From Armatimonadota bacterium (lineage in GTDB: Bacteria; Armatimonadota; Fimbriimonadia; Fimbriimonadales; Fimbriimonadaceae): a stretch of 5,663 bases of DNA. Location: contig JAFAFM010000163.1 of assembly GCA_023423495.1 (NCBI GenBank), positions 1-5,663 on the forward strand, in the 5' to 3' direction. How positions within the stretch are numbered: position 1 is the first letter of the stretch; each line of letters starts with the position of its first letter. Of the stretch, positions 1-4,755 are shown one piece after another. Both the position numbers and the translations under genes were made by a program. The notes under the pieces are model-generated. The model was not told the DNA's origin and ran no database searches. It saw only the letters and a list, made by a program, of their open reading frames with translations.

Positions 1-1374
1 TAGGCCGCTGCAAAACCAGGTATCCAAGACATATTCGACTTGGCTCACGACTCTCTTGCCGGCTTTCTTTTCGGCCTCGACCCAGGAAAGGGCGGCAACC
101 GCCTCCCCATTTTCTGTGTAGTAGACGGGAATTCTATGGCCCCACCATAGGCGTCGGCTCACGTTCCAATCTCGAATGTTCTCCATCCAATCCAGGAATA
201 TCCGTTGGTAGCGGTCAGGCACAAAGGTGACACGGTTGCTCTGGACGGCTTCGATTGCTGGTTTCGCCAGATCTTTCTGACGGGCGAACCATTCTTCACG
301 TAGAAGAGGCTCGATGATCTCGCCCGACCGCTCGCTGACGGTCAGAGCAATTTCGTGCTCCTTGACCTCTTCCAGATACACCTGCGCTTCAAGGTCCGCG
401 ACAATCCGCTTCCGTGCTTCATATCGGTCCAGACCTTGGTAAACGCCACCATGCTCGTTGATGCGGGCTCCGTCGTCCAAAACCACGGGCATCTCAAGGT
501 TATGCCTTACTCCGACCTCGTAGTCGTTGGGGTCGTGAGCCGGAGTGATCTTCACGGCGCCGCTGCCGAAATCCGGATCAGGATAGAGGTCAGCAATCAA
601 CGGAATCTCGCGACCCACCAGCGGCAGGAGGATTTTCTTGCCTATTAGACCCTTGTAGCGATCATCGCTCGGGTGGACGGCAACCGCGACATCGGCCAAC
701 ATAGTTTCGGGTCTGGTCGTGGCGATGATGACATCGCCTGAGCCGTCCGCGAAAGGATAGCGAATGTAATAAAGCTTCCCCTTTATGATTTTGCGTTCGG
801 TTTCGATATCCGAAACGCTGGTTTTCAAGATCGGATCCCAGTTGACGACCCGCAGACCGCGATAGATAAGTCCGCGATCAAACCAATCCACGAATACTTT
901 CAGGACAGCCTGAGCGTAGTTGTCGTCGAGCGTAAACCGCAGCCTGCTCCAGTCGAAAGCGTGGCCCAATCTTCGAAACTGTTTGATAATTGTGTCGCCG
1001 CTTTCCCGACGCCATTCCCACACGCGCTGGACAAAAGCGTCTCGCCCCATCTCCAGAGGATTCTTGCCCTCCTTCTTCAACTGCTTGATGACGACGCTTT
1101 GGGTCGCGATGCCCGCATGGTCTTGGCCGGGCAGCACAAGAACATTCTTGCCGCGGAGGCGCTGATATCTGCCGACGAGGTCTTGGATGGAATAGCAGAG
1201 GGCATGCCCCATATGAAGAGAGCCGGTGATGTTTGGGGGAGGAATTGTGATTACAAAACTCTCTTTCTCGGAGTTCTCTTCGGGTTGAAAAAGTCCGCCG
1301 GCTTCCCAGGCGTGGTACCACTTCTCCTCAGTAATGGAGGCGTCGTAACGGGTGGGGTAATCAGGTCCTATCAT
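1..1374 (-). CDS. valS: Valyl-tRNA synthetase, N-terminal half (runs off the window edge)
   Basis: Class I aminoacyl-tRNA synthetase that charges tRNA-Val in the cytoplasm and edits mischarged Thr. The 458 visible residues are roughly half of a usual ValS (about 880-950 aa). Seen in order: an N-terminal EEKWYHAWE stretch (about 16-24); the HIGH-type ATP site as HMGH at 54-57 in PPPNITGSLHMGHAL; GQDHAGIATQ at 83-92; the CP1 editing domain (about 195-345) with ATTRPETMLAD at 218-228 and AHDPNDYEVG at 279-288; WWGHRIP at 410-416; and the start of the DTWF block at 451-454. The KMSKS loop and anticodon-binding domain lie beyond position 1. The ATG at 1374 is the only usable start: the same frame is closed at 1435-1437 by the stop of the ABC gene and has no ATG, GTG or TTG between. 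Shine-Dalgarno is weak (AGGA about 14 bases upstream). The 60-base gap suggests cotranscription with the ABC gene. Family identity is certain; the DTWFCSGL sequence is slightly unusual. Confidence 0.96.
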   Translation of the reverse strand, partial: MIGPDYPTRYDASITEEKWYHAWEAGGLFQPEENSEKESFVITIPPPNITGSLHMGHALCYSIQDLVGRYQRLRGKNVLVLPGQDHAGIATQSVVIKQLKKEGKNPLEMGRDAFVQRVWEWRRESGDTIIKQFRRLGHAFDWSRLRFTLDDNYAQAVLKVFVDWFDRGLIYRGLRVVNWDPILKTSVSDIETERKIIKGKLYYIRYPFADGSGDVIIATTRPETMLADVAVAVHPSDDRYKGLIGKKILLPLVGREIPLIADLYPDPDFGSGAVKITPAHDPNDYEVGVRHNLEMPVVLDDGARINEHGGVYQGLDRYEARKRIVADLEAQVYLEEVKEHEIALTVSERSGEIIEPLLREEWFARQKDLAKPAIEAVQSNRVTFVPDRYQRIFLDWMENIRDWNVSRRLWWGHRIPVYYTENGEAVAALSWVEAEKKAGKRVVSQVEYVLDTWFCSGL

Positions 1375-1434
1375 GTTGTCCGCCGCTTTCCTGTCGTGAA
1401 AGCAAACGGATTTTACCGCGCTGCTGAATGTTTC

Positions 1435-2421
1435 TCAAGAAACATTGGACTCCCGATTGAAGAGTGCGCGGATGACTTCATCGAATTCGACTTCCTCGAT
1501 TGCAACATCTTCAACCGGAAGCTTCTGCAGGATTTGGGCAGCAACTCTTGCCGTGTCGGCACGGGCGATCTCGACGATCGATTCGGATTCTTGATGCGAA
1601 ATGACCCTGCCGAACGGCTCCAAGTCACTTGCTTGTAGTGCGCGCTCAAACCGAAGCCGGATGCGCTTCGTGTCCGAGAACCTGGTCGATAAGGCATCCA
1701 GCGCGCCATCGAAAATGAGAGTGCCCTGGTCGATAACCACGACTCGGTTGCAAAGCTCTTGAACGTCTTGCATGTAGTGACTGGTCAGGATGATGGTGCA
1801 GCCATCCTCTTCATGGAGTTGCTTCAGGAAATCCCGGATGCGCTTTTGACTGACAACGTCTAAGCCGATAGTCGGCTCATCGAGGAACACAACTTTTGGG
1901 GAGTGAAGAAGCGCTGCCACGAGCTCACACTTCATGCGCTCACCGAGGCTCAGCTTGCGAACCTGCGTGTGAATCTTGTCTGTTAGCTGAAGGGTCTCGA
2001 TCAAAAACTCGGAACGCTGCTTGAACTTCGCGTCATCCACTTCGTAGAGTTCACGAAGTACGACGAAGCTATCCCAGGCCGGAAGATCCCACCAGAGCTG
2101 CATTTTATTGCCCATCACCAGCGAGATTTGCCGAAGCATGTCGGGCCGCCGGTCCTGCGGTCGAAATCCGAGCACTTCGGCCGTGCCCGATGAAGGATAG
2201 AGAATCCCGCTGAGCATTTTCAGAGTCGTCGTCTTCCCGGCTCCATTCGGACCTAGAAAGCCTACCAACTCGCCTTGCTCGATGGAGAGATCGATGCCCT
2301 TGACGGCTTCAACCTCGACCTTCTCGCGCGTAAAGAGTCCCTTGACGCCTCCCCATATGCCCGGCTCCTTCTTGTGGGAAACATAAACCTTTCGCAGGTT
2401 CTCAGTGAGGATGGCGGGCAT
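1435..2421 (-). CDS. ABC transporter ATP-binding protein, COG4586-like
   Basis: ATPase subunit of an ABC-2-type transporter, expected on the cytoplasmic face of the membrane with separate permease subunits. The 328-residue protein shows Walker A GPNGAGKTT at 57-65, a Q-loop region GNKMQLWWDLP at 103-113, a signature LSLGER at 156-161 instead of LSGGQ, Walker B VVFLDEP at 176-182 with catalytic Glu181, D-loop Asp187, and switch His214 in LTSHYMQDV. The QLWWDLP and LSLGERMK sequences and the extended N-terminus (about 15-35, before the usual A-loop region) resemble COG4586, a group related to daunorubicin/viologen exporter ATPases. A C-terminal extension of about 90 residues follows the nucleotide-binding domain. 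The start is fixed: an in-frame TAA lies at 2431-2433, three codons upstream of ATG 2421. No Shine-Dalgarno is visible there, so translation may depend on cdsA, 28 bases upstream. No ABC-2 permease gene is visible in the window. Substrate unknown. Confidence 0.93.
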   Translation of the reverse strand: MPAILTENLRKVYVSHKKEPGIWGGVKGLFTREKVEVEAVKGIDLSIEQGELVGFLGPNGAGKTTTLKMLSGILYPSSGTAEVLGFRPQDRRPDMLRQISLVMGNKMQLWWDLPAWDSFVVLRELYEVDDAKFKQRSEFLIETLQLTDKIHTQVRKLSLGERMKCELVAALLHSPKVVFLDEPTIGLDVVSQKRIRDFLKQLHEEDGCTIILTSHYMQDVQELCNRVVVIDQGTLIFDGALDALSTRFSDTKRIRLRFERALQASDLEPFGRVISHQESESIVEIARADTARVAAQILQKLPVEDVAIEEVEFDEVIRALFNRESNVS

Positions 2422-2433
2422 GCTGGGAGGTTA

Positions 2434-2460
2434 CCAGTCGAACTGGCGGCTATCGCCAGT
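2434..2460 (-). promoter_or_regulatory. Two mutually exclusive small hairpins at the cdsA-ABC junction
   Basis: On the minus strand the order is ACTGGCG (2460-2454), CGCCAGT (2448-2442), ACTGG (2438-2434). The middle segment can pair with the first (7-bp stem, 5-base loop, covering the cdsA stop) or with the last (5-bp stem, 3-base loop, within 13 bases of the ABC start codon). No U-tract follows, so it is not a standard terminator. It may influence translation of the ABC gene, which lacks a visible Shine-Dalgarno. The pairing is seen directly; any function is inference, and stems this short can occur by chance. Confidence 0.3.
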
Positions 2461-3244
2461 AAAGAAGGACAATTGCAACGATCGGCGCGGTGAACAAAAT
2501 GCTGTCGATGCGGTCCATGATGCCACCGTGTCCAGGGAGGATTGCTCCGCTATCTTTAAGTCCGGTTCGTCTCTTGATCGCAGATTCGAAAAGGTCACCC
2601 ACTTGCCCGAGTACACCGGCGGTTACTCCGCAAATGACGGCAGGCAGAGCGGGAACCTTAATGAACGATCCCAGCATCCAGGCGGTAACTACGCATGCCA
2701 AGAGGTTTGCAACCGCCCCCTCGATCGTTTTCTTGGGTGAGATAGAAGGTGCGAGAAGGTGACGCCCAAATGCCTTCCCCGCGAAGATCGCAGCGGTGTC
2801 GCCAGCCCAAAGTGGCAATACTGCCATCAGTAACGGACTGGAGAAATAGAGACTAACATTTACGCCTGGTGCCTGATGCAGAGCGTAAAGGCATGCGGCA
2901 GGGCCCAGAACCCATCCGCCGAAAAGAATTCCGAGCGGCGAATTCTCTTCCTTTTCGAAAGGGGTAATGGCGGCCGCGCTCACGGCGAGGGAGGCAGCGA
3001 CTGCACCTGCCAAGGCGAGAGCAGAAAGAGAAAATTCCAGGAAGTAAAAAACAGATGTCGCCAGGCAGACGAGAATGCCCAACCCCCACGGAACGAGGCG
3101 ATTCCTTGTCATTTTGGAAATCTCTTGGGCACCGATCGCAACAACTAGGACGAGAAGGACAAGGATCGGCCATGGCGACGTGATAAATACCGCCGCTAGA
3201 ACCGGGGGAATCAGGGCAAGGGCCGTTAAGACCCTCGCCCGCAT
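2450..3244 (-). CDS. cdsA: Phosphatidate cytidylyltransferase (CDP-diglyceride synthetase)
   Basis: Integral membrane enzyme that makes CDP-diacylglycerol from phosphatidate and CTP, the branch point to all common phospholipids. With the start chosen here it is 264 residues, normal for the family. Most of the chain is hydrophobic membrane segments (for example about 7-23, 26-40, 52-70, 73-92, 136-156, 178-196, 199-215). Conserved sites: LWAGDTAAIFAGKAFGRH at 145-162, SPKKTIEG at 169-176, and the CDS signature from about 221 to 247, including SAIKRR, GLKDSG and PGHGGIMDRID. The ATG at 3244 overlaps the TGA of the upstream regulator as TGATG, a classic coupling arrangement, and gives the typical N-terminus MRARVLTALALIPPV. 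A start at 3313 would add 23 polar residues encoded entirely inside the regulator gene and is unlikely. Common neighbours of cdsA elsewhere (uppS, dxr) are absent next to it. Confidence 0.95.
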   Translation of the reverse strand: MRARVLTALALIPPVLAAVFITSPWPILVLLVLVVAIGAQEISKMTRNRLVPWGLGILVCLATSVFYFLEFSLSALALAGAVAASLAVSAAAITPFEKEENSPLGILFGGWVLGPAACLYALHQAPGVNVSLYFSSPLLMAVLPLWAGDTAAIFAGKAFGRHLLAPSISPKKTIEGAVANLLACVVTAWMLGSFIKVPALPAVICGVTAGVLGQVGDLFESAIKRRTGLKDSGAILPGHGGIMDRIDSILFTAPIVAIVLLYWR

Positions 3245-3855
3245 CAGTTGGCGTTCTCCGAAGCGATTGTGGCGTTGGTCAGCCGAAGGGCGACCTGGAC
3301 CCGGTTCTCGCACTTAAGCTTGCGCATGATCACGCTGACAAGGTTCTTGATCGACTGCTCCCGCAGGCCGATCACAGCGGCAATGCGACGGTTGGAGTAG
3401 CCCTTTCCAACCAAGGAGGCCACCTCGTACTCTCGGCGAGTGAGTTCTATGCCGGAACCGTAGCTCTGACGTCTCTCCCGAACACTCTTTCCGGATGGGC
3501 CTCGGACAAACTTCGCTCCCGACTCCCGTATGGCCCGAAATAATGCCGTAGCGGTTGAGTCCCGGTTCAGGACGACGTCGATATTATTGTCCGACTCGTC
3601 ATAGAGCCCTTCTCCGCCCACCAAGACAATCCCGAAGTCACCATAGGCCCGTGCACCCATGAAAAACTCGATGTCGTTAGACTGCAAGCCTTGCCCATCG
3701 AGCACGACCAACTGGGCTCGCAGATCTCTGGCCGAAGTAAGGCACGCACGAGGCGATGCCTCCCGCGCAACCACATCGAAGTTGCCTTCGTGGCTCAACA
3801 AACTCTCTAACGCCTCACCGACGAGCGGCTGGCGACTGCAGATTGCAATTCGCAT
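3244..3855 (-). CDS. LuxR/NarL-type regulator with degenerate receiver domain
   Basis: Transcription regulator of 203 residues, the usual size for NarL/FixJ response regulators. Residues 1-115 look like a receiver: RIAICSRQPLVGEALESLL matches the first strand and helix, and VVLD places an Asp at 53, the usual phosphorylation site. The paired acidic residues that bind Mg2+ after strand 1 are replaced by Ser7-Arg8, no conserved Thr/Ser is evident at the end of strand 4 (IVLVGGE), and the conserved Lys near strand 5 appears to be Arg98 (VLNRD). Residues 138-192 form a LuxR-type helix-turn-helix: LTRREYEVASLVGKGYSN, then RIAAVIG, then SIKNLVSVIMRKL. Normal two-component phosphorylation is therefore doubtful, and no histidine kinase lies nearby. 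ATG 3855 has AGGG at 3867-3864 with 8-base spacing. The last codon overlaps cdsA by one base. Target genes unknown; control of cdsA or its own operon is inference. Confidence 0.88.
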   Translation of the reverse strand: MRIAICSRQPLVGEALESLLSHEGNFDVVAREASPRACLTSARDLRAQLVVLDGQGLQSNDIEFFMGARAYGDFGIVLVGGEGLYDESDNNIDVVLNRDSTATALFRAIRESGAKFVRGPSGKSVRERRQSYGSGIELTRREYEVASLVGKGYSNRRIAAVIGLREQSIKNLVSVIMRKLKCENRVQVALRLTNATIASENAN

Positions 3856-3945
3856 ACTTTAATCCCTATATCCACACATCTCCCTACAATAAGAAACAAA
3901 AAACAGCACGTACCGCAGTTTTACCGACAAAACATTATCGGCGAT

Positions 3946-3975
3946 ACTATAGTCGATTACTCGGTTAAACTCCAA
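3946..3975 (-). promoter_or_regulatory. Weak candidate promoter for the regulator-cdsA-ABC-valS genes
   Basis: In the AT-rich 121-base spacer between the sigma gene and the regulator, the minus strand reads TTGGAG (3975-3970), an 18-base spacer, then TATAGT (3951-3946). The -10 box is good (5 of 6 to TATAAT), the -35 poor (3 of 6). It would give a leader of about 80 bases before ATG 3855. Farther downstream, an imperfect stem (3919-3914 with 3908-3903) precedes a run of six T (3903-3898) and could be a weak terminator or attenuator; I do not list it separately. No SigH-type promoter was clear to me by eye. Confidence 0.25.
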
Positions 3976-3976
3976 C

Positions 3977-4585
3977 TTAAATTTTTAAGATAATGCCGAT
4001 TTTTCGCTTCACGCGTTGGAGCGCGTTGTCAATCGACTTTGGATGACACTCGAGCCTCGAACTCATCTCTCTGTACGATAGACCGTCCAAATAGCACCGC
4101 AAAACTTGTCTTTCGAGTTCACTGAGGGCCTTGGAGAGCACATCAGCCAGTTCGCCGGCGATCCTCCCGCCAAGCACTTCATGCTCCGGATTTCCGGCCG
4201 CAGTGCTTGGAAGAACGTCGATTAAAGAGGTGTCGCCCGCCGAAGTCTGATAGGAACTATTTAGCGACACGTAACCATTAAGGGGGACATGCTTTTGCCG
4301 GGTGGCGGTCTTCACTGCGGTGATAATCTGCCTGGTCACGCAAAGCTCAGCAAAGGGACGAAATCGGTTGAGTCGATCCGAACGAAAGTCCCGGATTGCC
4401 TTGTAGAGCCCGATCATGCCCTCTTGGATGACATCTTCCTTGTCGGCGCCCATCATAAAGTAGGCTTTCGCTTTGTTCTCTACCAGCGGCCTGAACCTGG
4501 AAATTAGGAACTCAGTGGCGCCGTCATGACCGCAGCGTGCCAGGTCGACGACCTCTTCTTCTTGCATGTAACCAAATCGCGACAC
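3977..4585 (-). CDS. SigH-like (sigma-30 type) RNA polymerase sigma factor
   Basis: Alternative sigma-70-family factor that directs RNA polymerase to a subset of promoters. With the GTG start it has 202 residues. Region 2 (about 26-103) closely resembles Bacillus subtilis SigH as I recall it: GADKEDVIQEGMIGLYKAIRDF at 46-67 in two adjoining blocks (GADKEDVIQEG, then MIGLYKAIRDF), FAELCVTRQIITAVKTATRQ at 78-97, and KHVPLN at 98-103. Region 4 (about 153-197) contains LSELERQVL, YLDGLSYREM and the DNA-contacting segment HPKSIDNALQRVKRK. A linker with no clear region 3 separates them. Starts compared: GTG 4585 has GGAGAGGG five bases upstream; TTG 4600 has a purine run only three bases away; ATG 4567 has no good ribosome site. 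In Firmicutes SigH drives stationary-phase and early sporulation genes; its role here is unknown. No anti-sigma gene is visible. It has its own promoter, downstream of a strong terminator. Confidence 0.93.
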   Translation of the reverse strand: MSRFGYMQEEEVVDLARCGHDGATEFLISRFRPLVENKAKAYFMMGADKEDVIQEGMIGLYKAIRDFRSDRLNRFRPFAELCVTRQIITAVKTATRQKHVPLNGYVSLNSSYQTSAGDTSLIDVLPSTAAGNPEHEVLGGRIAGELADVLSKALSELERQVLRCYLDGLSYREMSSRLECHPKSIDNALQRVKRKIGIILKI

Positions 4586-4590
4586 AGAAT

Positions 4591-4598
4591 CCCTCTCC
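4591..4598 (-). promoter_or_regulatory. Ribosome binding site deciding the sigma factor start
   Basis: The minus strand carries GGAGAGGG here, then ATTCT, then GTG at 4585-4583. This is the best Shine-Dalgarno near the gene and favours the GTG start over the TTG at 4600, within whose reading the motif itself would be coding. Confidence 0.6.
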
Positions 4599-4649
4599 AA
4601 GGTCTCCCCAAGCTAGCACACCGGAGCGGTGCTGTGACCTTGCTTTTTT

Positions 4650-4678
4650 AGTGTAAGGGAATAGACGCTGGTTTCCAA
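4650..4678 (-). promoter_or_regulatory. Probable sigma-70-type promoter for the sigma factor gene
   Basis: On the minus strand TTGGAA (4678-4673; 4 of 6 to TTGACA), exactly 17 bases, then TACACT (4655-4650; 4 of 6 to TATAAT). Transcription would begin near 4643, giving a leader of about 58 bases before GTG 4585. It sits between the terminator of the upstream gene and the sigma gene, where a promoter is needed. A small leader hairpin (CACCG/CGGTG, 4619-4631) follows. Upstream, GGGCA/TGCCC (4685-4700) forms a 5-bp inverted repeat next to the -35 box. Confidence 0.5.
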
Positions 4679-4710
4679 GCCCAAGGGCACTAAATTGCCC
4701 TGATAAAGGA

Positions 4711-4736
4711 AAATGGCTGGCGTTTGCCAGCCATTT
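4711..4736 (-). terminator. Intrinsic terminator after the PKD-domain gene
   Basis: Perfect 11-bp inverted repeat with a 4-base loop: AAATGGCTGGC, loop, GCCAGCCATTT. On the minus strand the stem ends in ATTT and runs into TCCTTTA, a U-rich tail. It begins 19 bases after the TAA at 4758-4756. In the plus direction the tail is less U-rich (GTTCCGTTTG), and no plus-strand gene needs it. It separates the PKD-domain gene from the sigma factor transcription unit. Confidence 0.88.
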
Positions 4737-4755
4737 GTTCCGTTTGCGTTCGCGG

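Noticed and set aside
878..1321. A 147-codon open frame on the minus strand
   Set aside because: It is a different frame inside valS; its product is Arg/Ser-rich and unlike any family I recognise, while the valS frame carries all expected motifs.
1375..1434. A T-box or other riboswitch before valS
   Set aside because: The gap is only 60 bases, with no strong stem, terminator or T-box-like sequence; too short for a T-box leader.
961..1638. A 225-codon open frame on the plus strand
   Set aside because: It lies antisense to valS and the end of the ABC gene, crosses the gap between them, shows no recognisable domain, and both opposite genes are certain.
3245..3313. An upstream start for cdsA at 3313
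   Set aside because: The extra 23 residues are polar, unlike CdsA N-termini, and overlap the regulator; the TGATG start at 3244 fits the family length and start.
3898..3919. Intrinsic terminator after the sigma factor gene
   Set aside because: There is a run of six T on the minus strand, but the stem before it is imperfect with a mismatch and a G-U pair; too weak to annotate, so read-through into the regulator gene stays possible.
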